This document shows, piece by piece, positions 7,228 through 14,659 of a DNA stretch of 18,527 nucleotides; positions within the stretch are counted from its first letter, which is position 1; each line of letters begins with the position of its first letter. The stretch comes from an uncultured Candidatus Saccharibacteria bacterium (GTDB taxonomy: Bacteria; Patescibacteriota; Saccharimonadia; Saccharimonadales; Saccharimonadaceae). The notes beneath the pieces are model-generated. The model saw only the letters and a program-made list of their open reading frames with translations. It searched no databases and was not told the DNA's origin. The stretch spans positions 1 through 18,527 of the forward strand of contig CAKUZG010000013.1 of the NCBI GenBank assembly GCA_934717805.1. Direction: 5' to 3'. The position numbers and the translations under genes are program-made.

Positions 7228-8235
7228 ATGGAAAGTCCGTTAGTTTCTGTAATTTGTACGAATTATAACAAAAGTAAGTGGATTGAGCAAACCATTAGAA
7301 GCTTATTAAGCCAAAAGACGAACTTTAATTTTGAGATTTTAGTAATTGATGATGCTTCTACGGATGATTCTCCGGGGATAATTCAAAAAATTTATGAGGA
7401 AAATTTGGATAAAATAAGATTCTTTAAGAATGAAGAAAATCTAGGAATTGCTAAAACTTGGAAAAAAATATGCAATGAAGCTCGAGGAAAATATATAGCT
7501 CGGTGTGATGGCGATGACTATTGGATTAGCGAAGAAAAGTTGCAAAAACAGGTTGATCTTCTTAAAAAGAGTAAAGATTCAAAATGGTGTAATACTGAAT
7601 TTCAAACCGAGAATGAGAAAGGTGAAATTCTTTTTAGAAAATCTTTTGCTGAAAATTTTGTAAAAATGCCTGAAGATTTTACGGAGATGCTGATTTCGAA
7701 AGGTTTCACAAATGCTTCAACATGGTTAATTGAGACTGAATTAATGAAAGAAGTAAATGATACGCTTGATATTACAACTCCTGATGATACGTTTGATATA
7801 CAATTAGAATTATTTATTAGGACTAAACTTTCAACAGTAAAAGATCCAATGGTGTCATATAGATTTACTACAGGCTCGGACTCTCATCCAGAAGATCTTT
7901 CGAAAATTCAAGAGAGAAACCAGCGGCTGCTTAAAACGCAGATAAATTTTTTACAAAAGTATCAAGATAAAGTTAATTTTTTGCAAGCAACAAAAGAACT
8001 TTTAGAAAAACAAACCACACTCGAAAACTATCTTGCAGAAAAAGAAATTTCGATTTTAGAGCGAAATAAATTACTAAATGATAGGCAGAAATTTATTGAT
8101 GAACAGGGTCTAATTATCAAACATCATGAAGATAGTGTAAGAGATTTAGAAAATAATATCGAAGAATTAGAAAACCAAAAGTGGTTTGGGTTGCATAAAA
8201 TTATTTATAAAGATAGTAAGAAGGAGAAAAAATGA
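7228..8235 (+). CDS. GT2 glycosyltransferase with C-terminal coiled-coil tail
   Basis: The catalytic domain covers about residues 1-215 of 335: VSVICTNYNKSKWIEQTI, VIDDASTDDS (D41, D42), the RCDGDDYW metal-binding motif (D94, D96, D97) and a later DDTFD segment. This is the layout of cytoplasmic GT2 enzymes that act on lipid-linked oligosaccharides. Residues about 222-317 are highly charged with a leucine/isoleucine heptad-like spacing, indicating a coiled coil, and the protein ends in a basic tail. The coil could dimerise the enzyme or bind neighbouring transferases or Wzt. AAAGG lies about 8 nt before the ATG, which is 2 nt after the preceding stop. The TGA stop overlaps the next ATG as ATGA, evidence that TGA is a stop in this organism. 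Acceptor and sugar are unknown. Confidence 0.87.
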   Translation: MESPLVSVICTNYNKSKWIEQTIRSLLSQKTNFNFEILVIDDASTDDSPGIIQKIYEENLDKIRFFKNEENLGIAKTWKKICNEARGKYIARCDGDDYWISEEKLQKQVDLLKKSKDSKWCNTEFQTENEKGEILFRKSFAENFVKMPEDFTEMLISKGFTNASTWLIETELMKEVNDTLDITTPDDTFDIQLELFIRTKLSTVKDPMVSYRFTTGSDSHPEDLSKIQERNQRLLKTQINFLQKYQDKVNFLQATKELLEKQTTLENYLAEKEISILERNKLLNDRQKFIDEQGLIIKHHEDSVRDLENNIEELENQKWFGLHKIIYKDSKKEKK

Positions 8236-10787
8236 AAAAAATTTTAATTATCTCGAATGGTCCAATTCCAGCACCAGAAATTAAAAATGTTGAAGGTGGT
8301 GGATTAAGAGCTTGGGGCTTAGCTAACGGACTCCAAAATAATTCGAAAGATAAGTATGAAGTGGAAGTTTCATATAATCAAGTTTTTAAGCAAGATAATT
8401 TTACGGATGAACTAAATGGTATTAAAATTTCTACTTGGGAAATATCAACATTAGCAGAGAAAATTCAAGAATTTGATTCGGTTCTTGTTAGCTATAATGC
8501 CGGAGATATAACTCAAACAGTTGTTGATAATATACGCCAAGATCAACAGTTGATATTGGATGGATATGTTCCTATTCATATTGAGATGTCTGCACGAAAT
8601 TCAGACAATCTTGATCGCGAATATGATGCGTTTAATTTCGAAAATAAGATTTGGACAAAAGCCTTAAGAAGAGGTGATATTTTGCTATGTGCAAACGAAG
8701 CTCAAAAGAAATTTTACACAGGTGTTATGGCGCAAGTTGGAAGAATAAATCCAATAACTTATGGTGATGAAGATCTAATTCAGATTGTTCCTTACGGTAT
8801 TTATCGAGAAAAAGCGGTAGCTAAGCATGATCCAGTGTCAAAACTTGTTAAGAATAAAAAAGCTTTCAAGTTGTTATGGTTTGGCGGAATTTATCCTTGG
8901 TTTGATCTTACCAATCTACTTAAGGCTGTTAAAAACGCCAATAAAACAACGCCAATTGAATTAATCATGGTTGGAGTTAAGAATCCATTTAACCAACACC
9001 CAGATTTCATAAAAAGATACGAAGAAGTTATGGACTACATTAAAAATAATAATATGGACGAGATCGTTCATATCACTGGCTGGGTTAAATTTGAAGATAG
9101 GGCTGAATGGTATCTTGGAAGTGATGCTGTGGTGCTAATTAATAATATTGGTATGGAAAATACACTCGCTTGGAGAACACGATTGGTTGATTATGTTTGG
9201 GCTGATCTACCAATTGTTACGAACGGTGGTGACCCAATGAGTGATATTTTGAAAGCAAATAATGCGGTTTATATATTACCAGATCTTGATGCGAAAACTA
9301 TCGAAAAAGAGATTATTAAAATTTCGAAAGATAAAGAAGCGCTCAAGCAAGTTTCGGCGAATCTTTCGAAAGTTAGAAAACTATTTTATTGGGATAAAGT
9401 TACTGAAAATTTAAGTAAACTAATTTTTGAAGGTTACAAACCTGCTGATGCGGGCTATTTAGAAAATGCTGTTGTAAATATTAACGATGGTCAAAGTGTA
9501 AATATTGGCAAAGTTTCTAGAATTAAAAATAAACTTCGTAGAGGATCTGGAAAACTATTAAGATATTATAAAAATAACGGATTTGCAGCAACATATAAAA
9601 TAACGACAGATAAAGTTGTTCGAAAAATCAAGAGAAAAACAGTTTCTAATATTGATAAAAAACCAAAGATAATTATCGTATCTCACCAACTTGATAACAC
9701 TGGTGCTCCATTTGTTGCAATGGATTTAGCTTTCGATATTCAAAAACAGGTTAAAAATCTTGGGCGAAAATTAAAATTTATTGCCTTTACGCCGATTAAG
9801 ATTGAAAATGTTCGAGAACTAAAGAAGGCTGGTATTGAGGTTGAAATTTATACAGATAGAAACCTTTGGCTAAACTACAATAAAGGTGATATAGTTATTT
9901 TAAATAGTTTTGGGCTTTCTAGGGCTGTTACACATTCGACAATCCAAGCTGCTAAAAATAATATTCTAGACGCTTTTTACTGGTATGGTCATGAGGCTAC
10001 CCCAGAAAGATTTGTAGATTTGGATACGAGGGATGAATTCGTTAAGCTTCTTGAAAGTAATAAAGCTAAACTTTATGCTGTATCAAAAGGTAGTGCGGAA
10101 GCTTATAAAGAATTCTTTGGGACAGATAAAAATACAGAAGTGATGAACTTTAGATTTGATTTCCCTAGCGATCGATTTGCGGTTAAAGATCCTGAAGATT
10201 TCGAAAAACTTGATTTTATTGTTACTGGAGCGGTTTCTGATGGCCGAAAAGGACAATTACCAATTCTTTACGCATTCTTAAATTTCTACAATAATTTCTA
10301 TAAGAAAAATCCTAAATCATACCGTGATTTTAGTCTGAAATTTATTGGTGTTGATGAAGCTGGATATATTAAAAAACAAATGGAAGTTTCTGCTAAGGGC
10401 TTAGATGGAAAATGCGAAATTGTAGGGCAAATTCCACGAGCCAAAGTTCTGGATTTTGTAGAAGAAGCTAATATGACAATTTGCTATTCTTATCACGAAT
10501 CAATGGGAATTTTTGTTTATGAAGGTATGGCATTTGGTCATCCGATTATTCGAAACGATTGTTATGGTCAAGAAGAACAATTAATTGATGGCGGTAACGG
10601 TTGGGCTGTTCGAAATGATGATTATCAAACACTTTGTGATGCAATAGAAGAAAGCTTAAATCTAGAAAAAACTTCAAACGATAAGCTTGCTAAAATGTCA
10701 AAAGTGTCAGAAGAGATTGCTGAAAAAGCTACGCATTCTGAATATTTTGTAATTGATGAGATTAAGAAGGTTTTGAATGAAAATTAA
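8232..10787 (+). CDS. Dual-domain GT4-GT4 glycosyltransferase fusion
   Basis: This 851-residue protein joins two GT-B type family 4 units. The first (about 1-400) begins MKKILIISNGPIPAPE, has the glycine-rich EGGGLRAW (21-28) near the acceptor site, LLWFGGIYPW (214-223) at the second Rossmann domain and ENTLAWRTRLVDYVWADLPI in place of the usual EX7E. That is a known variant in which an RTR..DY segment follows the glutamate. A basic linker (about 430-475) leads to the second unit (about 478-851): IIIVSHQLDNTGAPFVAMDL, GAVSDGRKGQ (666-675) and a classic EX7E pair, E756/E764, in ESMGIFVYEG. Both units look intact, so the protein probably adds two successive sugars with retention of configuration. 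AAGGAG (8221-8226) lies 5 nt before the ATG, and the gene overlaps both neighbours. Confidence 0.88.
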   Translation: MKKILIISNGPIPAPEIKNVEGGGLRAWGLANGLQNNSKDKYEVEVSYNQVFKQDNFTDELNGIKISTWEISTLAEKIQEFDSVLVSYNAGDITQTVVDNIRQDQQLILDGYVPIHIEMSARNSDNLDREYDAFNFENKIWTKALRRGDILLCANEAQKKFYTGVMAQVGRINPITYGDEDLIQIVPYGIYREKAVAKHDPVSKLVKNKKAFKLLWFGGIYPWFDLTNLLKAVKNANKTTPIELIMVGVKNPFNQHPDFIKRYEEVMDYIKNNNMDEIVHITGWVKFEDRAEWYLGSDAVVLINNIGMENTLAWRTRLVDYVWADLPIVTNGGDPMSDILKANNAVYILPDLDAKTIEKEIIKISKDKEALKQVSANLSKVRKLFYWDKVTENLSKLIFEGYKPADAGYLENAVVNINDGQSVNIGKVSRIKNKLRRGSGKLLRYYKNNGFAATYKITTDKVVRKIKRKTVSNIDKKPKIIIVSHQLDNTGAPFVAMDLAFDIQKQVKNLGRKLKFIAFTPIKIENVRELKKAGIEVEIYTDRNLWLNYNKGDIVILNSFGLSRAVTHSTIQAAKNNILDAFYWYGHEATPERFVDLDTRDEFVKLLESNKAKLYAVSKGSAEAYKEFFGTDKNTEVMNFRFDFPSDRFAVKDPEDFEKLDFIVTGAVSDGRKGQLPILYAFLNFYNNFYKKNPKSYRDFSLKFIGVDEAGYIKKQMEVSAKGLDGKCEIVGQIPRAKVLDFVEEANMTICYSYHESMGIFVYEGMAFGHPIIRNDCYGQEEQLIDGGNGWAVRNDDYQTLCDAIEESLNLEKTSNDKLAKMSKVSEEIAEKATHSEYFVIDEIKKVLNEN

Positions 10788-12582
10788 TGCTAGAAAAATC
10801 TCAAAAAAATCTACAAAAAATATTTTGAGTGGCTCGAGAAAAGTGTGGAAAAACCTAAAATCGTTTTTCTCAAATCCATTTTTCTTAACTTTAACCATTG
10901 TTGATTTAATACTGGTCTCATTTATGTATGTTGGGCCAGGTAATTTGATTAACACGCACGACGGAAATTACCATCTTTACCGATTCGCAACTTCAATTTC
11001 TGCCTTTGATGACGGGCAAAAGCTTCTCCAGCTTGATGCTGACCAGCTTCAAGGCTTTGGTCAGGCGCCAAATTTGTTTTACGGCCCAATGTTAAGTTGG
11101 TTAGTTTTGATTGTCTTTAAAATTACATCAAATTTGCAAATATCTTTAATGTTTTTAATGCTGGTTGCAACAATCGCAACAACTTTTGGCGCGTATTACG
11201 CCTCGAAAAATATTTTTAAAAGTGAAAAAGCTGGATTTTTTACAGCCCTAATTTTTACACTTGAGCCGTTTCATGTGGGTGAATTACTGACTCGTGGCTC
11301 GTTTAGCGAATATTTAGCGTTTGCATTCATTCCGTTTATAATTCTAGCAATTTATCAGATTATTTTTGAGAGTAAAACTGATTTTAAGCGTATTTTTATG
11401 CTTGCATTTTCTGCTTTCGGGATTATTATGAATCATAATTTGACCGCCGTTTTAATCGCAGCGATGGCAGCACTTTTTGTAGTTTTTAATATTCGAAAGG
11501 TATTTTCGAAGCCAAAAATTCTATTTTCGCTAATTTTGGCTGGAATTTTGGCTGTTGGATTTTCCGCAATTTTTATTTTGCCGTTTCTTGAGGCTCGAGA
11601 AGTAGGAATTTACAATATTTTCAATCCTGATTTTCAAAAATGGTTTTATGTGAATGGGTCGCAAGTTACCCCAGCTGATGCCTGGTTGCCAACTAATATG
11701 TTCCGCCCACCAGCTGGACATGCTTCAGTTGTGTTTGGTTTAAGTCCGGTATTATTGGTTCTAACTATTGGCTTTTTGGTTTTTCGAAAAGATATAAAAA
11801 ATACAAATTATCGCCGTTTCTCAATGATGTCAATTGTAATTTCGGCAATTTTTGTGCTTTTTTCAACAAGAATTTTTGCATTCATTCCGGCAGTTCAAAA
11901 TTTTCATAGCATGTTGCAATTTAGTCAGCGGATGTTAATTATTCAATCTGTTCTTTTGCCTTTTGTGGCAGGGTATTTTATTGGCGAAAAGCTCAAAAAT
12001 AAGCGTGAGATAATGATTGCCGCTGCAATTGCATCGATTTCATATATCCATATCACAACAAGCGCAATTGAACCAGGTAAATTTGCTTTACCTATGAATG
12101 TTGGGATTGACTACAATTTGATTGATATCAATATCGCAATGGGAGAATATCAACCGATATTTCCGAAAGTTGAGAATGTAAATGATATTTCTGCAACCGC
12201 TGCTGGATATGTTAAGAAAACTATTTCTGAAAAGGGGCAAAAAGCTGATGTTATCTCCGGTTCGGCAAAAATCTCTGGATTTGAGAAAAAAGGTTCGAGA
12301 ATGCGTTTAGTGGTTTCAGAAAATAAAAATGGTGCCGAAATTGAGTTCCCAATGTTTTATTATCCAGGCTTTAAGGCTGTACTTAATGGTAAACCTGTAA
12401 AAACTAATTATTCGAATAAAAATCGAATGGTTTCGGTTAAACTTAATCCGGGACAAAATGGCGCCTTGGAAGTTTATTATGGTATAAGTCCAGCGACGAA
12501 AATTGGTTCGATTGTGAGCGGATTAAGCTTTTTAGCTTGTGGGTTATTTATGGTTATTAAGAGGTATAAAAATGCGAAATAA
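10777..12582 (+). CDS. Polytopic membrane protein, 6-pyruvoyl-tetrahydropterin-synthase-related / GT-C-like
   Basis: This 601-residue protein has a basic cytoplasmic N-terminus, about ten or more hydrophobic segments from residue 36 to about 430, a soluble beta-rich domain (about 440-575) and a final membrane helix (about 578-597). After the first helix comes NTHDGNYHLYRFATSI (59-74) with D62 and H66, then GFGQAPNLFYGPMLSW. This pattern is typical of the membrane proteins databases call 6-pyruvoyl-tetrahydropterin synthase-related, and resembles the acidic first-loop motif of GT-C glycosyltransferases. The C-terminal part, with the FYYPGFKAVLNGKPV segment, resembles the exported domain of YfhO-like proteins. 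The likely role is sugar transfer outside the membrane from a polyprenyl-phosphate donor; this is inference and pterin metabolism is not implied. AAGG lies 6 nt before the ATG, and both ends overlap neighbours by 11 nt. Confidence 0.8.
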   Translation: MKINARKISKKSTKNILSGSRKVWKNLKSFFSNPFFLTLTIVDLILVSFMYVGPGNLINTHDGNYHLYRFATSISAFDDGQKLLQLDADQLQGFGQAPNLFYGPMLSWLVLIVFKITSNLQISLMFLMLVATIATTFGAYYASKNIFKSEKAGFFTALIFTLEPFHVGELLTRGSFSEYLAFAFIPFIILAIYQIIFESKTDFKRIFMLAFSAFGIIMNHNLTAVLIAAMAALFVVFNIRKVFSKPKILFSLILAGILAVGFSAIFILPFLEAREVGIYNIFNPDFQKWFYVNGSQVTPADAWLPTNMFRPPAGHASVVFGLSPVLLVLTIGFLVFRKDIKNTNYRRFSMMSIVISAIFVLFSTRIFAFIPAVQNFHSMLQFSQRMLIIQSVLLPFVAGYFIGEKLKNKREIMIAAAIASISYIHITTSAIEPGKFALPMNVGIDYNLIDINIAMGEYQPIFPKVENVNDISATAAGYVKKTISEKGQKADVISGSAKISGFEKKGSRMRLVVSENKNGAEIEFPMFYYPGFKAVLNGKPVKTNYSNKNRMVSVKLNPGQNGALEVYYGISPATKIGSIVSGLSFLACGLFMVIKRYKNAK

Positions 12583-13576
12583 TAAGACTGCGATTATAAT
12601 TTTGAATTTTAATGGTTGGCGAGATACTCAAAAATGTCTTGCAGCTCTTTCGAAACAAACTGTTCAAGATTTCGAGATTTATTTAATCGATAATGGTTCA
12701 AAAGACGAATCTGTCAAAGAGCTTTCGAAAATTAAAATGCCAAATCTTCACTTCCATAAAGAAAAGAAAAATACTGGTTTTACGGGTGGCGTAAATATTG
12801 GAATCAAATGGGCAATTAAGAATAATTTCGAAAATGTGGTTTTACTGAATAATGATGCGAATGCTGAGCCTAAATGGCTTGAGAATCTATTAAAACCGCT
12901 TGAAAAATCTCCTGAAATTGGTGCAGTAACTAGTTTAATGTTAGATAAAACTGGTAAATTTATTGATGACGCAGGTGATGTTTATTCAACTTGGGGAATC
13001 CCAATGCTTCGCAATGAAGGTGAATCAAAGAAAAACGCACCTAAAAGTGGATTAGTTTTTGGTGGAACCGGCGGGGCAACACTTTATCGAACAAAAGTTT
13101 TCAAAACAATTGGTTTTTTCGACGAAGATTTTTTTGCTTACAATGAAGATGTTGATATTGACTGGCGGATGCAGCTTGCAGGTTTTAAAGTTTGGTATGA
13201 GCGAACTGCAGTTGTTTGGCATAAACATTCAGCAACCAGTTCGAAAATTCCAGGGTTTACAATTAATCAAGTTTTTAAAAATTTGCCGCAAGTTTTCTGG
13301 AAGAACGTTCCATTTCCAATGATCTTACCAATGTTTTTTAAGTTCTATGCAGTTTATTGGGCTTTCGTAATTTATCGCATACCGAAAGGTGGGGTTAAAT
13401 TTGCACTAAAAGGAATTTGGCAGGGAACTCTTTTGATTCCTAAATCACTTAAAAAACGACGAGAAATTCAAGGTAGAAAAGTAGTTTCAAATGAGTATTT
13501 AAAATCGATTCTTTATCACGGGCTACCGTTAAAGCAAGTTAATCGAATAAAGAAATTTTTAAAGCTTAAGCGTTAA
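12572..13576 (+). CDS. GT2 glycosyltransferase, WbbL-like rhamnosyltransferase type
   Basis: The 334-residue enzyme has IIILNFNGWRDTQKCL, LIDNGSKDES (D40), LLNNDANAEP (N93-D95) and the long active-site segment GFFDEDFFAYNEDVDIDWRM with E192-D193. This NFNG...NNDA...NEDVD layout is typical of WbbL-like GT2 enzymes, many of which transfer rhamnose from dTDP-rhamnose and invert configuration. A hydrophobic stretch (about 247-268) suggests membrane association; the end is basic. I chose ATG 12572 over the upstream GTG 12539 because AAGAGG (12559-12564) lies 7 nt before it and family homology starts there; the upstream option would only add residues encoded inside the preceding gene. It is the last gene of the operon. 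Rhamnose specificity is suggested by the motif and the nearby rfbA, not proven. Confidence 0.88.
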   Translation: MRNNKTAIIILNFNGWRDTQKCLAALSKQTVQDFEIYLIDNGSKDESVKELSKIKMPNLHFHKEKKNTGFTGGVNIGIKWAIKNNFENVVLLNNDANAEPKWLENLLKPLEKSPEIGAVTSLMLDKTGKFIDDAGDVYSTWGIPMLRNEGESKKNAPKSGLVFGGTGGATLYRTKVFKTIGFFDEDFFAYNEDVDIDWRMQLAGFKVWYERTAVVWHKHSATSSKIPGFTINQVFKNLPQVFWKNVPFPMILPMFFKFYAVYWAFVIYRIPKGGVKFALKGIWQGTLLIPKSLKKRREIQGRKVVSNEYLKSILYHGLPLKQVNRIKKFLKLKR

Positions 13577-13593
13577 AATATTTTAAAATAAAT

Positions 13594-13622
13594 TTGACTA
13601 AAATAAAACAATATTGTATAAT
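13594..13622 (+). promoter_or_regulatory. Consensus sigma-70-type promoter of rfbA
   Basis: TTGACT (13594-13599) and TATAAT (13617-13622) are 17 bp apart, the best full promoter in the window. The predicted start near 13629 gives a leader of about 69 nt. It lies in the 121-nt gap after the large operon, where I see no convincing terminator. Confidence 0.85.
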
Positions 13623-13624
13623 TG

Positions 13625-13649
13625 GAGTTACGAGTAAGTCTCGTAGCTC
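13625..13649 (+). promoter_or_regulatory. Inverted repeat at the rfbA transcription start (possible operator or 5' stem-loop)
   Basis: GAGTTACGAG (13625-13634) and CTCGTAGCTC (13640-13649) are inverted repeats around TAAGT, matching at 9 of 10 positions as DNA and at all ten as RNA if one G-U pair is allowed. The dyad begins 2 bp after the -10 box and spans the predicted start, a classic repressor position. The inner six pairs (13629-13634 with 13640-13645) could also form a stem-loop at the mRNA 5' end. A second hairpin, CTCTTT (13647-13652) with AAAGAG (13661-13666), shares bases with the dyad, so the two exclude each other in RNA. Confidence 0.5.
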
Positions 13650-13697
13650 TTTAAAATTCGAAAGAGTTAAAATCTAGAAAAAAGGAGGGTTCCTCAT

Positions 13698-14576
13698 ATG
13701 AAAGGAATCATACTCGCAGGCGGCTCAGGAACACGCCTTTATCCGATCACACTGGCAAACTGTAAACAGCTTTTGCCGGTTTATGATAAGCCAATGATTT
13801 ACTATCCGCTTTCAACCTTAATGTTGGCAGGAATTCGTGATATTTTAATAATCACAACACCGGAAGATAACTATCGTTTTAAAGAATTACTTGGCGACGG
13901 TTCAAGCTTTGGTGTAAGAATTACCTACGCTATTCAGGAAAAACCGAATGGTTTGGCGGAAGCATTCATTATTGGTGAAGACTTTATTGATGGTGATGAT
14001 GTTGCGCTAGTCCTTGGGGATAACGTTTTTCATGGTCAAGGTTTTACAGATAAGCTTAAAAGTGCTCGTAATAAAATTGAGCGTAAAAAAGCTAATGCTG
14101 TGATCTTTGGTTATCAGGTTAAAGATCCAAAACGTTTTGGTGTTATTGGCTTTGATGAAGAGATGAATGTTAAATCTCTTGAGGAAAAACCAGAATATCC
14201 AGAGTCAAATTACGCCGCAACAGGCCTATATTTCTATGATAATTCTGTCGTAGAAATTGCCAAGAATGTTCAACCTAGTCCACGCGGAGAGCTTGAGATT
14301 ACAGATGTAAATAAAGCTTTTTTGAAAGGTGGACATCTTTCTGTCGAACTCCTTGGTCGTGGATTTGCATGGCTTGATACGGGAACGCATGAGAGTCTTT
14401 TGCAAGCTTCACAGTATATCGAAACTGTTCAACGCTTGCAAAATGTTCAGGTTGCTAATCTGGAAGAAATCGCATTCCGAAAAGGTTGGATTTCGAAAGA
14501 AGAAGTTGAAAAACTCGCACAGCCACTTTGTAAAAATGATTATGGGAATTATCTCCTTCGAATCATTAACTCTTAG
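13698..14576 (+). CDS. rfbA: Glucose-1-phosphate thymidylyltransferase (RmlA/RfbA)
   Basis: This enzyme makes dTDP-glucose from dTTP and glucose 1-phosphate, the first step to dTDP-rhamnose and related sugars. The 292-residue length matches the short RmlA class. Motifs are the nucleotide loop [13 protein letters not shown] (6-18), [33 protein letters not shown] with Q80 in the thymine-contacting region, LGDNVFHG with metal ligand D108, LEEKP and [10 protein letters not shown] with second metal ligand D227. AGGAGG (13683-13688) lies 9 nt before the ATG, the strongest ribosome binding site here. It is a single-gene unit with its own promoter and terminator. The first 90 bases are about 47% G+C, well above the roughly 32% around it, which may reflect expression constraints. 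rfbB, rfbC and rfbD are not in the window. Confidence 0.96.
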   Translation: MKGIILAGGSGTRLYPITLANCKQLLPVYDKPMIYYPLSTLMLAGIRDILIITTPEDNYRFKELLGDGSSFGVRITYAIQEKPNGLAEAFIIGEDFIDGDDVALVLGDNVFHGQGFTDKLKSARNKIERKKANAVIFGYQVKDPKRFGVIGFDEEMNVKSLEEKPEYPESNYAATGLYFYDNSVVEIAKNVQPSPRGELEITDVNKAFLKGGHLSVELLGRGFAWLDTGTHESLLQASQYIETVQRLQNVQVANLEEIAFRKGWISKEEVEKLAQPLCKNDYGNYLLRIINS

Positions 14577-14584
14577 AATTGATT

Positions 14585-14616
14585 AATCGCTCATTGAATA
14601 TGGGCGATTTTCTTTT
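14585..14616 (+). terminator. Rho-independent terminator after rfbA
   Basis: AATCGCTCAT (14585-14594) pairs with ATGGGCGATT (14600-14609) through a TGAAT loop, with one G-U pair, followed by a T-rich tract to 14616. It begins 8 nt after the rfbA stop. Confidence 0.85.
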
Positions 14617-14622
14617 ATAAAA

Positions 14623-14651
14623 TGGACAAAATCGTTTAAAAATAGTATTAT
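14623..14651 (+). promoter_or_regulatory. Promoter of the sugar-transferase operon
   Basis: TGGACA (14623-14628) lies 17 bp before TATTAT (14646-14651). The expected start near 14658 is about 2 nt before the ATG at 14660. No ribosome binding site precedes this ATG, so a leaderless mRNA is predicted. The promoter directly follows the rfbA terminator. Confidence 0.65.
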
Positions 14652-14659
14652 ATAACTAT

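Noticed and set aside
8226..8240. Possibility that TGA is read as glycine (code 25), extending the coiled-coil GT2
   Set aside because: TGA here forms an ATGA overlap with a well-supported start (AAGGAG at 5 nt), and no gene in the window needs read-through of TGA to complete a conserved domain.
10787..10789. ATG at 10787 forming a TAATG overlap as the start of the GT-C-like gene
   Set aside because: It is not in the frame of the 601-residue protein; ATG 10777 is in frame and has AAGG 6 nt upstream.
12539..12571. Upstream GTG start for the WbbL-like GT2, adding 11 residues
   Set aside because: No ribosome binding site precedes it, it lies in the coding end of the previous gene, and ATG 12572 has AAGAGG at 7 nt and begins exactly where family homology begins.
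13573..13586. Perfect palindrome TTAAAATATTTTAA after the large operon as a terminator
   Set aside because: Only A-T pairs, no loop and no following T tract; too weak for an intrinsic terminator and expected by chance in such AT-rich DNA.
13950..13967. RmlA reads GLAEAF where many relatives read GLAQAF, as a hint of altered nucleotide specificity
   Set aside because: The thymine-contacting glutamine is more likely Q80 a few residues earlier, which is conserved, and the metal ligands are intact, so ordinary activity is the simpler reading.
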